Assembly (NCBI RefSeq): GCF_000497045.1
Contig: NW_015961990.1
Coordinates: 248,001-312,000, forward strand
DNA: 64,000 bases
Direction: 5' to 3'
Source: Kalmanozyma brasiliensis GHG001
Lineage: Eukaryota > Basidiomycota > Ustilaginomycetes > Ustilaginales
The translations under genes were made by a program, and so were the position numbers. The notes below the pieces were generated by a model that saw only the letters and a program-made list of their open reading frames with translations, had not been told where the DNA came from and made no database searches. Of this stretch, positions 10,383 through 21,301 are shown one piece after another; position 1 is the stretch's first letter, and every line of letters begins with the position of its first letter.

Positions 10383-11969
10383 GATGGGTGACAGGGTCGC
10401 CAGAGCGACGCGCGTGCTAGTTGGGAGCTACCGTACGACCGGGAAGTAGTCGGTGGTTACCCTGCACTGGTGCGTTGCAGCGCGGCAGCCTCCGCGAGAG
10501 ACGAACAGGAGGCGAGGCTGTGTCGCGTGATGGAGGTGCAGAACAAGGTTGAAATGAAATGCAATGCAAGGTGCGGCGTTGTGCTCCTGTCCGCCGTTGA
10601 AAAATGAAGCGCGTGTATACGAGGGCGAGGGCGTTGATGGGTCGTAGACTTCGACTGCACAGCTTTATTGATGTGCAAAGAGAGAGGGAGAGAGAGGTAC
10701 GCGCGCGAACGGTTGGAAAGATGTCAAAGGCTGCTGCGACTCTCTGTGGAAGGATGCCGGGTCCATAAGTCAGCCTAGGCTGGTGTCGGGTGAAGTGGCG
10801 AAGACGGCCGATCGAATGATCGGAACAGGTGACGCCGTGACTCAGAGGAGGAGGGAATGCAGGAGGTGATGATGGCGAGGAACGTCGGTGAGGCCGGGTC
10901 AAGAAGTGAGTGATGTGAGTGAGAGAGAGCCAAAGCCACCAAAACGTGTCGGAAGCCAAGACTGGTCACATATTTCACCCAAGCAAGCAAAAAGAGAGAC
11001 AGGTCGGAGGCTGGATGTCTATCTCCGTCATGATGCTGCACACACGCCTGCAAAACACGTCCATCTGAAACCTCACAGACTCGTCTCCTTTTTCTGTTCT
11101 CGGACCCTCGCTTCCACTTGCTACTCACGCTAGCTTCTGCCGTCTTTGGAGAGGACAGCAACTTGGACAGCACAGGTCGCAACGAGGGCAGTGCACTCGC
11201 ACAAAGCGTGCCGAAAGCGAGCTTCAAGATGAACGGTCAGCAGCGTTTAGCAGATATGGGCGCGTCCAAAGCGCCATTCCGGAGTGTTGCTTCCGGCTCA
11301 CTGTCAAAATGACTGTGTCTGTCACTGTCAGAGGGCACAGCGGCAATCCAGCTCACCTGGCTGTTGGACTGTGCCTCTGCCGAGTCAAAGTTTTCCGCAG
11401 CAGACGTGCAGTCCTTTCTTCTCTCTCTCCCGTCTCAAGCAAATGGCAATAATGGCAAAGGCCACAGGGGAGTGCTCCAGTATTTCTGTGTAAGGCTGGC
11501 TTTCAAATTTTGTATTTTCCGAGGCCAAAGCGGGAAGCAGCTGCCGTGTGCTCTTGCTTTCCCAAGTCAAAACACGAGCACAAAGATGAAGTGAGCGCTC
11601 CACGGAGGAGGATCGACCTGCAGCTCAGCTGCATAAAAATCCGGCCCGATCAGACGCACCAAGTCTTCGAAGAAGGTCCGTCTCTTTTCATGACAAGCGT
11701 CTTTTCTTGGCTCTCGGTGTTACTCTTCGCCCAGCCCTTGCTCAGATTCAAGACCCTGCTCTGCTCATTCCTGCAGCTCGCTAAGGGTGCACGCTTGGAG
11801 ACCTTCCATCAAGACTGATCAGCAGGTGATTGCATACTGGCGAGATCGACTCTGAGCGCAGATCCGACAGCTCCGCGGATGTGCGTATCCGCATGGCGAA
11901 CACCAGTCTCTTCCAGCGTCATGAGCAGCATTGCGTGAATGAATAAGAACATGTGTACTGTTGTATGGA
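10383..11969. other. Intergenic region, about 1.6 kb, flippase promoter side
   Basis: This lies between the flippase start and the stop of the UBR7-like gene, both on the minus strand. It contains a GA-rich simple tract at about 10678-10697 and several short ORFs of unbiased composition. I see no gene, RNA or repeat that I would defend. Confidence 0.6.
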
Positions 11970-13700
11970 TCACTGCTCTGCATTGAGCTTCTTCTGGAAG
12001 AACGCACGAACGTCTTCCTCCCGCACCATCTTGCCTGTTCCTGCAAACGGCTTGAGGTGCTCCCACAGCGCATCGCGAAACTTGCTGTACGCGTGCATCG
12101 TGTTGATCATCTTTTCTCGTGGCATGGTTCGCAGCGCTGCCATGCCCAGGTCGTACGTCGACGACGTGATCGAGGCCGCGTCGTCATCGCGCACAGATGC
12201 ATGCGGGTCGGACGGTGGCGCATACGTCTCTTCGGCGTCCAGAACGTGCGGGAGGTGAGCCCATTTCGGGAGACAGTCTGCACAGCGGCAGATGCGATCG
12301 CGGAAGTCTTCGCTCAGGAAGATGTCGTATCGATGTGGTGTCGCTGCTTCGCTCAAGGCTGGTGTCCACTCGTCTACCTTGGAGTACGGTAGCGAAGAGA
12401 CAACAGCCAGCGGCGTGGGCAACGTGCACTTTGTCTCCTTGTCTTCCTGCTTGAGGAGACTCGGCGCAGATGTACCGGCGGCCTCGGATGCCTGCCCTGC
12501 CGTCGGTCCTTCACGCTCGACCTTGACTCGCTTGCTGTCGCTTCCTTCCGCGGCTTCTCCGACGGATTGGTCCTCAGCGCGTCGCTTGCCTTCTCTTCGT
12601 TCCTCAAGCTCAGGCGCTGCACTGTCGGCTTCAGCTTGCGGTTCATCCTTGACTGTCGAAGCGCCTTCCGTCTGACTCGAAGCTGCTACCACTGTCGAGC
12701 GAGCCAGATCAGCCACCGAAGATAACAAGGCGCCATCAGCGGCGGCACTGACCTCCGTCTCTGTGATGGCTCTCTCCGGCTCCATGGCCAGCCCGAAAAT
12801 CTGCCAGCTGCGTCCGTCGCGATATGGTCCACCTGCCTCGCGCAGCTCGTCTTCGGTCGGCACCTGGATCTTGGCAATCAAGTCGTGCTCCTTCACCTCT
12901 GCCACCGCCTGACTTGGCGCAAGGGTCATCCATCCCTTGGCACCGGCGTAGCGTCGAAGAATGTCGTTGTCTGGCTTCCGAACGCAGGCGTCGCAGATCA
13001 TGAGATCGAACAGGTCATGATCGATCAGAGGCGGTTCCGTCTCTGGTGTTGCCGTGGACGAGCTTGGACGCAACGAGGTGCAGCTCTCGTGAAGCCACTC
13101 CTCGCACACGATGCACTGGAACATGGTCTCGTCCTCTTTCTCCGGATCATATGTCTTGCCTCTCTCGCAGTAGCAGAAGCCACCGTCAAAGTTGTGGTTG
13201 TAGGCGTTGGCGTCGTTCTGCGGGTTGAAGCCTGGCTTCCGCAAGCTGCACGGCTTGGCGCCTTCGGGGTAGACGAGCTCTTCCGTGATTCGTTTGCGCT
13301 GGTTGGCACGATTGGGCTCGTGCTGACGATACAAATTCGGCGTACCGCAGTCGCATCGGAATTTGCGCTTGTTGAATAGCTCGACGAGCTCGTGCTCGGC
13401 ATGGCAAGAGACACTGCAGCCTGCGCAGACGCCGCCCCCGCCGCAGGTCTTACAGGCGTAGACCGGCTGTCGAATGTATCCTTTGTCATATGTGCACGTG
13501 TCGAATTGGAACGGGATCGCCTCGTTCGCTTGCGCTTCCAGTCGAGACTGCTGAGCAATCAAGTCGGCTGCGGTGAAGCCCACTTCATCCTCGCCCAGGT
13601 TGGGCGCTGGCAGTGACGGGTCGGGAAGTTGGGCAGCTGCGGATTGCGAGGTCGAGCCCGTTGCCGACGAGGAGCCCGCTGAGTTGTTCACCTCGCTCAT
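11970..13700 (-). CDS. UBR-box plus PHD-like protein, UBR7/Mlo2 family E3 candidate
   Basis: The protein has 576 residues from ATG 13700 (MSEVNNSAGSS). The longer in-frame extension lacks an ATG. A UBR-type zinc finger spans about residues 69-150, with the closely spaced Cys/His pattern C-x2-C...C-x2-C...CH...H...CDC. An atypical PHD finger spans about 175-240 (CYCERGKTYD, then QCIVCEEWLHESC, ending ICDAC). The order UBR box then PHD is that of human UBR7 and fission yeast Mlo2. UBR7 has been described as a histone H2B ubiquitin ligase, so a chromatin or ubiquitin role is likely but inferred. The middle is disordered with acidic and Lys-rich patches. The C-terminal part (about 510-576) keeps a conserved-looking block, RICRCADCLPKWAHLP. 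Unlike N-end-rule ligases it has no RING. Confidence 0.87.
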   Translation of the reverse strand: MSEVNNSAGSSSATGSTSQSAAAQLPDPSLPAPNLGEDEVGFTAADLIAQQSRLEAQANEAIPFQFDTCTYDKGYIRQPVYACKTCGGGGVCAGCSVSCHAEHELVELFNKRKFRCDCGTPNLYRQHEPNRANQRKRITEELVYPEGAKPCSLRKPGFNPQNDANAYNHNFDGGFCYCERGKTYDPEKEDETMFQCIVCEEWLHESCTSLRPSSSTATPETEPPLIDHDLFDLMICDACVRKPDNDILRRYAGAKGWMTLAPSQAVAEVKEHDLIAKIQVPTEDELREAGGPYRDGRSWQIFGLAMEPERAITETEVSAAADGALLSSVADLARSTVVAASSQTEGASTVKDEPQAEADSAAPELEERREGKRRAEDQSVGEAAEGSDSKRVKVEREGPTAGQASEAAGTSAPSLLKQEDKETKCTLPTPLAVVSSLPYSKVDEWTPALSEAATPHRYDIFLSEDFRDRICRCADCLPKWAHLPHVLDAEETYAPPSDPHASVRDDDAASITSSTYDLGMAALRTMPREKMINTMHAYSKFRDALWEHLKPFAGTGKMVREEDVRAFFQKKLNAEQ

Positions 13701-14053
13701 GATGATAGCCGTCCTCAGTGCTGCCGGGCAAGGTTGAAAGGGGTGGAACAGGTAGAGAGGCAAAGCAAGCGTGGTACCCAGTAGCGCAAAAGTGTTGGTG
13801 TCTAAGCGCGCATTTCGAGGCGTGTCGTCTGACAGGCGGTGAGCGCGTCTCTTTCGACTTCGGCGCTGCGCTGTGAGGCCGCTCTGTTGACCCGACAATT
13901 TGCCGGTGCGTGCAAACGCCGCATCCAGCTTTCGTTATCAGATTTGGTCAGGGTCTGGTGAGCAGATTGCAGTCATCCATCATCGCATACGCTGGCTTTC
14001 TTCGTAACGGTCCGATCCACGATCTGGCCTCAACGTCAGGTGCTGAGCCGATC
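13701..14053. other. Divergent promoter region, UBR7-like and CREG-like genes
   Basis: The 353 bases between the two ATGs must hold both promoters. I see no TATA box and no recognisable element. Confidence 0.5.
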
Positions 14054-14972
14054 ATGATCTTCTTGAGACCAGTGAGCCTTTGGCATTGCTGGGACGCCGT
14101 CATCGTTGTGCTGGTGCTTTGCAGTCTCGTTACTCACGCATGGGAGACCAAGGATCAAGGTGAGTGAACAGACCTTACCTCGCCGTTCACACATAAGCCT
14201 CCGAAGCTGATGCTCTCGTCCTCGTCCCACTATCCGATCTCCGACGATAGCTCTGTCACAAGCGGTGAAGCTGGTGTCTGGCTCTGAAAACTTCGGCGTA
14301 TCCGCCCTGTCCACCACATACCCATTCGATCATCCCATTGCCGACCTAGCAGGGCACGTCATTACGGGACCGGAGTACTTTGCGCCATGTGCGGCTACAG
14401 GTTCGCTGCTGTACCTCGGTCTGACGATATCGCAGACGTGGAGGAACGTCCTCAATAGCAAGACCAAGAATGCGACGGCGAGCATCGTTTCCGACATTGA
14501 TCCTGCTGTTCCAGATCCGCGCCATACCTCGAAGCACCATCCCGATCAGTGGCAGGGGCATCGACCCTCATGGCGACGGGGCATGCCTTCCAAGGCGCGA
14601 GTCACTCTGTTCGGTCACTTCGACGTGCTCAACGGCACCCAATATCCACATCTTGCCGACAAGGCTTTGCGCTGCTACCTCGACCACCATCCTGACGCGA
14701 GTCACTGGGCGCCGAATGCCACCGAATCGCCGCATATCCCCTTCTGGGCCACTTTCAACGTCGATAAGGTCTACTGGGTCGGCGGATTTGGAGACGAGCA
14801 CTACATCGGCTGGTTCACGGGCGAAGAGTGGAACGCAGTCTGGAAGGATCAGCACGTCCGCGCTCAGAATCCTTTCGCGCACAAAGAAGGTGCCGCATCA
14901 TCAGCTGGCAGCACGTCACAGGTGGAAGAATCGCTCGAGGAGGAAGACCGTCCATTGCTTGCGTTCCAATGA
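14054..14972 (+). CDS. CREG-like secreted or lysosomal protein, FMN-binding split-barrel fold
   Basis: Two exons, 14054-14159 and 14251-14972, give 275 residues. The intron is 91 nt, with donor GTGAGTG and acceptor GATAG; joining them keeps the frame (DQ-A-LSQAVKLVSG). Without this splice the first exon, and with it the signal sequence, would be lost. Residues about 13-27 are strongly hydrophobic (AVIVVLVLCSLV), so an ER signal or anchor is likely. The body matches the CREG/pyridoxamine-phosphate-oxidase-like family: SRKLV-like start of the barrel, conserved block PSKARVTLFGHFDVL, and the C-terminal WVGGFGDEHYIGWF. CREG proteins are secreted or lysosomal glycoproteins without proven enzyme activity. 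Several N-x-S/T sites are present (NGT, NATE). The tail is acidic. Family assignment is good; function in fungi is unknown. Confidence 0.82.
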
Positions 14973-15605
14973 TCGATACCCACATCTTGAAATGCACTAG
15001 TCCATTCGGCTGAGAGAAGCTTTCGAATGGATGAGCGTTCGCTCTTGATGATCGCGCCGGGCATTCGATGCCAGTCTGTCCAAGTCTTGAGTCCAGTACC
15101 CAGCGATTGAGAAGAGAAGGACGAGGAAGGGCATTATTCTTGGAGGATGTTACACCTTCTCACAAACGAGGCAACAGAAAAAGGTCGGTGCTGAGTCAAA
15201 TCACAGGACCGAATTCGAACCTGCTTTACGCGCCGCTTCACGCGTTACAGAAGACCAACACTTTTGGGCTGCAGCAAAAAAGGAGAATGCTCCACCGACA
15301 GGGCCTGAGAGCGTGAGGAGCGTAATTCCAACCCACACGACGGTGGCTGAGTCGAAGCTCGGCCCTCGCCACCTCCATCACCTACCTGTCTCTCCTTTCC
15401 TTTAATCCGCTTCTTCCTGCATCGCACGTTGTCCCAAGCCTGCGACGACGAAGTTGGCCGTGACTCCCATCCTGACGGCTTCCCGCCGCCTTTCATCCTC
15501 TCATCCCATCAGCACGCTCGAGATCGCAGCAAGACCAAGCTTCCCATATCGTCACCGCTAGACGACGCAACCCGCTCAGCACTCCCTTGAAGGACACTTT
15601 TCGAC
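14973..15605. other. Intergenic region with RAD51 promoter
   Basis: About 630 bases lie between the CREG-like stop and the RAD51 ATG. It holds one ACGCGT (MCB-type) hexamer at 15240-15245 and pyrimidine-rich DNA nearer the ATG. Nothing coding is seen. Confidence 0.55.
15240..15245. promoter_or_regulatory. ACGCGT (MluI cell-cycle box type) element upstream of RAD51
   Basis: The palindrome ACGCGT lies about 360 bases before the RAD51 start. In yeasts such elements drive G1/S expression of replication and repair genes, RAD51 among them. A single hexamer is expected many times by chance in a GC-rich 64-kb window, and I saw it in other non-promoter places too, so this is only suggestive. Confidence 0.25.
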
Positions 15606-16625
15606 ATGTCTCAGAACGCTCAGAATCCATCTCAGATGGGCGAGGAGGAGATGAGCGAGGCTTTCGGTCCCCTCCCCGTCAGCAAACTCGAGGACTTTGG
15701 CATCTCAGGCTCTGATTGCAAGAAGCTGGCGGAAGCGGGCTACAACACGGTCGAGAGCATCGCCTTCACGCCCAAGAAGAACCTGCTCCTCGTCAAGGGT
15801 ATCTCGGAGGCAAAAGCAGACAAGGTCCTGGCCGAAGCCGCCAAGTTGGTGCCCATGGGCTTCACCACCGCCACCGAGTTCCACGCACGCAGAAACGAGC
15901 TCATCTCAATCACGACCGGCTCCAAGAACCTTGACGCTATCCTCGGCGGTGGTATGGAAACCGGAAGCATCACCGAGCTGTACGGCGAGTTCAGGACAGG
16001 CAAGAGTCAGCTTTGCCATACCTTGGCTGTCACTTGCCAACTGCCCGTCGACATGGGCGGTGGTGAGGGCAAGTGCCTTTACATCGACACTGAGGGCACC
16101 TTCCGACCTGTGCGTCTCTTGGCCGTCGCCGAACGATACGGTCTCGATGGAAATGAAGTACTCGACAACGTTGCCTATGCTCGAGCATACAATGCCGACC
16201 ACCAGCTTCAACTCTTGATGCAGGCTTCTGCGATGATGGCCGAGTCGCGCTTCTCGCTTCTAATCGTCGATTCGCTCACCTCGCTCTACCGTACCGACTT
16301 TTCTGGCCGAGGTGAGCTCTCCGCTCGACAGATGCACCTGGCCAAGTTCCTGCGTGGTCTGATGCGATTGACAGACGAGTTCGGTGTCGCTGTCGTCATC
16401 ACGAACCAGGTCGTGGCTCAGGTCGATGGAGCCACTGCGTTCACCGCTGATGCCAAAAAGCCCATTGGAGGCAACATTGTCGCGCACGCCTCGACCACGC
16501 GACTCTCTCTGCGCAAGGGTCGTGGCAACCAGCGTATCTGCCGTATTGCCGACTCGCCATGCCTTCCCGAGGCCGACGCTGTCTTTTCGATTGGCCCAGA
16601 GGGCATTATTGATCCCGTTGACTGA
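15606..16625 (+). CDS. RAD51: Rad51 recombinase
   Basis: The protein has 339 residues from ATG 15606 without introns, the normal length for eukaryotic Rad51. It forms ATP-dependent filaments on single-stranded DNA and carries out strand exchange in homologous recombination. An N-terminal helix-hairpin-helix region spans about residues 25-75 ([20 protein letters not shown]). The FxxA-type oligomerisation motif is FTTA at 86-89. Walker A is GEFRTGKS at 127-134, Walker B is LLIVD at 218-222, and loop regions include the conserved [14 protein letters not shown] and [11 protein letters not shown]. The C-terminus ends [13 protein letters not shown]. The arrangement [15 protein letters not shown], with Asn-Gln where animals have Glu-Thr, is as I recall from Ustilago. 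In that genus Rad51 works with Brh2 and Dss1; neither is in this window. Confidence 0.98.
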   Translation: MSQNAQNPSQMGEEEMSEAFGPLPVSKLEDFGISGSDCKKLAEAGYNTVESIAFTPKKNLLLVKGISEAKADKVLAEAAKLVPMGFTTATEFHARRNELISITTGSKNLDAILGGGMETGSITELYGEFRTGKSQLCHTLAVTCQLPVDMGGGEGKCLYIDTEGTFRPVRLLAVAERYGLDGNEVLDNVAYARAYNADHQLQLLMQASAMMAESRFSLLIVDSLTSLYRTDFSGRGELSARQMHLAKFLRGLMRLTDEFGVAVVITNQVVAQVDGATAFTADAKKPIGGNIVAHASTTRLSLRKGRGNQRICRIADSPCLPEADAVFSIGPEGIIDPVD

Positions 16626-17811
16626 GCGCGATACACATGGCAGTCGTATAGTCGCCCGACCGGCCGCTATATTTGCATTCATGTGCTCGTCTGTGTCACG
16701 TCAGCACTACATTCACCGCCGTGTTGGCACACTTCGCATTCTTATTGTCCTTGTCTCCAGATACCGCAATCTTTCGCATGTTCGCAGCATCATGACACCG
16801 TGTGATCTGAATGTGTGACCCAAAGCTTTGCTGTTGCTGTGTGCTGAACATCCCTTTGTTCTGCAAGGCCTTTGTCTCAATTGAAGATTACCGCAAGCGT
16901 TGCAGGCCGTACCTCGGACCCCACATGAAGTGTGCCCCTTTGTTCGCGGTCGATGCGCATTGGCACGGCCTAAGTTACCTCTCAATCTGAACAGAGCACT
17001 GGCGTTTGTAGATGTCGGCGCCCACCTGCAGACCTTGTCAGACGATTGAATAGATTGTCAGCGAATGAGATAGGGCTTGCACAGAGCTCTGAGCCCACTC
17101 AAGGTCAGGATGGAGGGCATCACTACCATGGAATGCTTGATTCGTACGAGTACTTTTTGAACGATCTCACATGGAGAAGGTCGTCGAAAATCCACGTTGG
17201 CGCAGTTGATGCTGCAGAATTGAGCGTCGCTCAACGCTTTGAGCAGCCACATCAAGCCCTTTGAGCTCAACCTAAAATCCCAAGCCAGGCAGGCCATAGA
17301 AGCGAGTCAGTCGGGCTGAATGACATCGCTCAACCCGAGCCTCGGCGTCATCACTGAGTTGCTCCCCTATGTCAATGTCAACGCTTTCTGTCTTCCCCTC
17401 ATTTCCCCTTGACAGGTTTCGACATTCGCTTCACCTATTTCACTTTCTCTTGAGCTCTTGCATACTTGACTCTCGCATCTTCGCAAATCGGTCTCGACTC
17501 GCAGGTTACTTTGTTCACGTTCGCAACTTCCGTTCTTCAGTCTCACCTCGTACCACGCCTATTTCTCGCTCGCGCATACAAGGCTTGGCTCAGCAGCGCT
17601 CTCAAGGACTTCCGCTCGATCACAACTCACTTCGACAGCGCTTTGCGAACGGCTTGAAGTATCTCCCCTCAGTCGAGTCGCACCATCTACCAGCGATCAA
17701 CCCACATCCACTCTGGTCAGGATCCATCGTACGGATCTCTTGCTCTCATCTCCATATCTGCATACACCTTCCTCTCGACCTCTGCCTCTTTCTCCAGTCC
17801 GGGAACATAGC
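16626..17811. other. Intergenic region, about 1.2 kb
   Basis: It holds the 3' flank of RAD51 and the promoter and long pyrimidine-rich leader of the decapping-activator gene (CT-rich from about 17380 to 17800). Short ORFs here have no protein-like composition. Confidence 0.55.
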
Positions 17812-19371
17812 ATGATCGCGGCCATGAGACCATCACACACTCATTCGACTGCGCCATCCGTTCACTCCAGACCGAGTTCGCGCAACTCTTCCCACAATAC
17901 CTCATCTGCTGTCGCTTCGCCATCTACACAAGCAAAGACGGACAAGCTTGCGGCGAAAGCGTCATCCAACGTCAACAACGGGCTGTCTGGAAAGAAGGCG
18001 TCAGCGGCGAAGAAATCAGCCAAATCGCAACAACAGGCCGACCTCTCTAAACCCACCGACAACAGCTCCGCCGTTCCCGGCCTCATCACCCTGACCAAGC
18101 CAATGGCCCAAGAGATGCAGGCATCAAAGCAGCAGAATGGTTCCTCCAAGGCCAAGAAGGGCAAGGAGGCCAAGTTTGCAGCCGACGAACGTTCATCTAC
18201 ACCCGTCAAGAGCTCGCGTTCCAAGAAGTCCAAGTCCTCTCCCAAGGCGGACACCTCAGAGATGCTTCTCTCCAAGTCGGCGCCCTCGGCTCCTCTCGCA
18301 CACGCTCAGCAACCTGCACAAAACCAGCACAGCAACAACAAGGCTCCTGAACAGGCAGCATCCGGGATGACCTGGCAACAAGAGCTGTTCAAGAATGCCT
18401 CCAAATCCAACGCCGATGCGTCGCATGAAGGCAGCCGCTCCAGACGAGGCGGCAAAAAGTCAGCTCAGCACGCCGCGACCAAGCATGACGGCAATCTCGC
18501 CCATCCTCAGCAAGTGCAAGATGGCCGCGACTCACCTGCTCTGACTTGGCAGCAAGAGCTTCTCGGTGCCAAGAAGCGCACCGGCCCCCAGTACGACGTC
18601 TTTGCCGATGCTCGCGATGTCGAGACCTTTGGAGCTGATGATGGCTCCGCACAGGGCAACGGCCACGCACAAGGCAAAGCGGGCAAGAGACGACCACGCA
18701 CCGGCAGCTTCGGCTCCGGCGGACAGCAGAAGAACGGCAAAGGCGCAAGCAAAGGCCGCGGCAACGACGTCGCTCTCCACATCGATGATCTCTTCGAGTC
18801 TGCAAAGGCAGATCAGATGAGCAAATCCAAGTCTGCACAATCTCAGCGCAACGGCGGTGCTGCGGGCAACCACGCTGCTCATCTCATCTCTCAGTATCCC
18901 GCCCACGGCGCTCCGATCCACATCGCGCCTTCCACCCCTGTCAAGAAAGCGGGCAACAGCAACGGCAATCAACAGCATCCCGCAGTGGCCGCTGCCATTG
19001 CATACGCCGGTCCCAACTTCCACAACTCCCCTTCGCCCGCCAGTCTGCCCGCTCCCAAATTCCAGAATCGCCTCGGCAAGAACAGCTCGGAACTTGATCG
19101 AAGCACCATGCGTCCTTCCTCGCTCGCCATGGGCAGCAGCGGAGAGTCAGGCGGTAGCGACGATGAGGTTGAAGAGCTGACCCGTGGCGTGCGTGGCACC
19201 ACCGCTCCCGCCGAAATGACCTCGACCCCCTCCAAGGCGCCTACTCCCGCTGTCGCACCTTCTAGCACCGTTGCTGCAGCCGAGTCGCCTGCGCCCAAGC
19301 CTAGCATGCAGCCGGGTGCCACTGTCGAGAGTCTTCTTGCTCGCATGTTGGGAGGTGCTAGACTCAGCTGA
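17812..19371 (+). CDS. Edc1/PNRC-type mRNA decapping activator
   Basis: The protein has 519 residues from ATG 17812 (MIAAMRPSHTH); the longer frame upstream has no ATG. The decisive feature is residues 398-417, YAGPNFHNSPSPASLPAPKF. This is the short linear motif of fungal Edc1/Edc2 and animal PNRC proteins: the YAG box activates Dcp2 and the Pro-rich LPxPxF part binds the EVH1 domain of Dcp1 (family knowledge). The rest is disordered and Lys/Ser/Gln/Asn-rich. Two copies of a TWQQEL motif occur at about residues 187-192 and 245-250 (MTWQQELFKNAS and LTWQQELLGAKK), 58 residues apart. An acidic stretch SDDEVEEL and a short hydrophobic helix VESLLARMLGG close the protein. It is far longer than yeast Edc1. 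It probably acts in cytoplasmic mRNA decay and P-bodies. Confidence 0.8.
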   Translation: MIAAMRPSHTHSTAPSVHSRPSSRNSSHNTSSAVASPSTQAKTDKLAAKASSNVNNGLSGKKASAAKKSAKSQQQADLSKPTDNSSAVPGLITLTKPMAQEMQASKQQNGSSKAKKGKEAKFAADERSSTPVKSSRSKKSKSSPKADTSEMLLSKSAPSAPLAHAQQPAQNQHSNNKAPEQAASGMTWQQELFKNASKSNADASHEGSRSRRGGKKSAQHAATKHDGNLAHPQQVQDGRDSPALTWQQELLGAKKRTGPQYDVFADARDVETFGADDGSAQGNGHAQGKAGKRRPRTGSFGSGGQQKNGKGASKGRGNDVALHIDDLFESAKADQMSKSKSAQSQRNGGAAGNHAAHLISQYPAHGAPIHIAPSTPVKKAGNSNGNQQHPAVAAAIAYAGPNFHNSPSPASLPAPKFQNRLGKNSSELDRSTMRPSSLAMGSSGESGGSDDEVEELTRGVRGTTAPAEMTSTPSKAPTPAVAPSSTVAAAESPAPKPSMQPGATVESLLARMLGGARLS

Positions 19372-20597
19372 GGCGAGGACGCGTGACCTCAAAGACAATC
19401 GCACACGCGATCTAGGCCGTCTCGTCGCAGCAACGAGCGCCCCGCTCCCACTACCACCTTGCATCCTTTCACGTCTGCCGCACGATCCTGGTTCCGTTTC
19501 TCGATAGGTCAGCGCGTCAAATTCTCAAGCGCCCTGACCGCAAGTCGTCTTGATCACCTGCGCGCGCGGGTAGTGATCGCACTTGTTCTTTTCTACTGTT
19601 TTCTTGATCTTTCGTCTTGGGGCATTCACCAACATGCTCGGACAGCGTGCCCCTTTGCAGGCTCTGTCGTAATCGTTTCACTCGATGTCTTTCTCGTTGG
19701 TCGTATCGCAAGTTCCCCTGTATTCTATCACGTCTTTATGGAGAAGCGACATCCCGGACCTGCACCAGCATCTGCAAGCACCACCAACGACTCATCTCGG
19801 CCTCGAGCAGGTACTTCACGCCACAAGATTGACCCTCGCCAGAGCCTTACTACTCGTAACCCTTCAAGCGTTCGCGACTCTTCGTAACACAAATCTGCGA
19901 TCGCTTACGACGCGACACTAGCCTAGCACTTTCAACACAAAGCTCAGGATGCATTGTCGTCCCGACCTGAAACCCAATCCGGCTTCTGGTCTGCCTCTAG
20001 GTCCTCCTTACGCTCTCAACCATGCCGAAGTCAGCGCGAGATCATCCCCTTGCAATGGCCTCCCTTGCCTTCCGCCACCTCTTCTGTCATCTCCCTTGCT
20101 CACTTTCCGCCCCCCTCGTTCTGATCCCCCCATGTACTTCGATTCTCACTCCTTCGTTTCATCCGATGTCCAGGTGTCACTGCCATCGTGCTAGTGTTGG
20201 TCGACATCGTTTCATTTTCATTCTCACCACCCCCTCTACCAGTCGAGTGTGTCTGACGTTTATGTGTGATTCGTGAGCATGGTCCGAAATGATAGTACAG
20301 CGTGCAGCTGCGATCTGACAGCGGCGAAAATTGGACGCGCCCCTCGAAGCCGCGCGGGTGTCGCGTAAAGCATGGAGCCAAAAAGTGTTGTTCGCTGCTA
20401 GGCTCTTCAGGTCTTCTCAAGTTTCCGTCTTCCATCAAACACCGCTACATCATCTGCCAGGCTCGCCACCATCACATTTGTGCTCAACCCAACGTCGCTC
20501 GTCAGATCAACAGCATCGGTTCGTTCGAATCCTCATCAGTCGCTCGGAGGAGGACATCCACAGCATCGACTCCTTCTGCATAGACCCGCGTTTCGAC
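19372..20597. other. Intergenic region, about 1.2 kb
   Basis: It lies between the decapping-activator stop and the Dpb4-like ATG. The DNA is pyrimidine-rich, especially 20050-20260, as expected for smut-fungus promoters and leaders. A 142-codon ORF at 19459-19887 has no recognisable domain and no bias; I do not call it. Confidence 0.55.
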
Positions 20598-21224
20598 ATG
20601 CCACGAAAGTCGACAGGGGCGGCATCATCCGCCTCAGCGCCAGGCACGCCCGCAGCCAAAACTGGAGGTCGGAAATCCATCAGCGGTTCCATCGACGACA
20701 CCTCGTCCAATGCGCCACTCGTCGTCCCACCTTCCTCCAAAGCAGTCCTGAAACAGCAGGAAGTGGCCCTGAAAGGCATCGAATCCTTCGAACTGCCTCG
20801 TTCCAACATTGTCCGCTGTGCCAAATCGGAGCTGCCCGACAGCGTGGCGTTGCGAAAAGACACCCAACAGGCGCTCGTCCGTTCCGCAACCGTGTGGATC
20901 AGCTATCTCACCAGTATCGCTCACGACAGTGTGCGGGAGAAGGGTGGGAAGATCATCAGCGCGCAACACGTGTTAGATGCGGTAAGGGAGGCCGGGTTTA
21001 CGGAGGAAGAGGTAGGGTTGTTGAAGGAGGGGTTGCGGGGGTACAGGGATGCGGTGCAGAAGAAGAAGGCGGCCGCGGTGGTGGGGAAGAAGGGTGATGC
21101 CGAGGTTGAGGGAGAGGAGGCGGAGGGGAATGAGGCGGATGAGAGTCGAGTTGATGATGCTATTGCGGGGGACGAGACGCTGGCCAACGACGAGGACGCG
21201 GACGAGCTCATGGACGAAGATTAG
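20598..21224 (+). CDS. DPB4: Dpb4/POLE3-like histone-fold protein
   Basis: The protein has 208 residues from ATG 20598 (MPRKSTGAASS), the first ATG in the frame. A CBF-A/NF-YB-type histone fold spans about residues 60-135: LPRSNIVRCAKSELPDSVAL, then helix LVRSATVWISYLTSIAHDSV, then ISAQHVLDAVREAGF. This pattern is that of DNA polymerase epsilon subunit Dpb4 (POLE3, CHRAC17), which pairs with Dpb3/POLE4 in the replicative polymerase and in chromatin remodellers. A Lys-rich segment is followed by a Glu/Asp-rich tail ending ADELMDED, typical of this family. Alternative: an NF-YB paralogue, but the SELP and HDSV sequence fits POLE3 better. The stop is 77 bases from the convergent FAN1 stop. Confidence 0.87.
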   Translation: MPRKSTGAASSASAPGTPAAKTGGRKSISGSIDDTSSNAPLVVPPSSKAVLKQQEVALKGIESFELPRSNIVRCAKSELPDSVALRKDTQQALVRSATVWISYLTSIAHDSVREKGGKIISAQHVLDAVREAGFTEEEVGLLKEGLRGYRDAVQKKKAAAVVGKKGDAEVEGEEAEGNEADESRVDDAIAGDETLANDEDADELMDED

Positions 21225-21301
21225 CACACACACCACGCAAACATTCAGCACACATCACAGTCTGCCCAAAAGACGATCCGAAGCAACTCTGCGTGTGTGG
21301 T

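Noticed and set aside
13701..13898. N-terminal extension of the UBR7-like protein
   Set aside because: The extension has no ATG of its own; the first ATG is at 13700.
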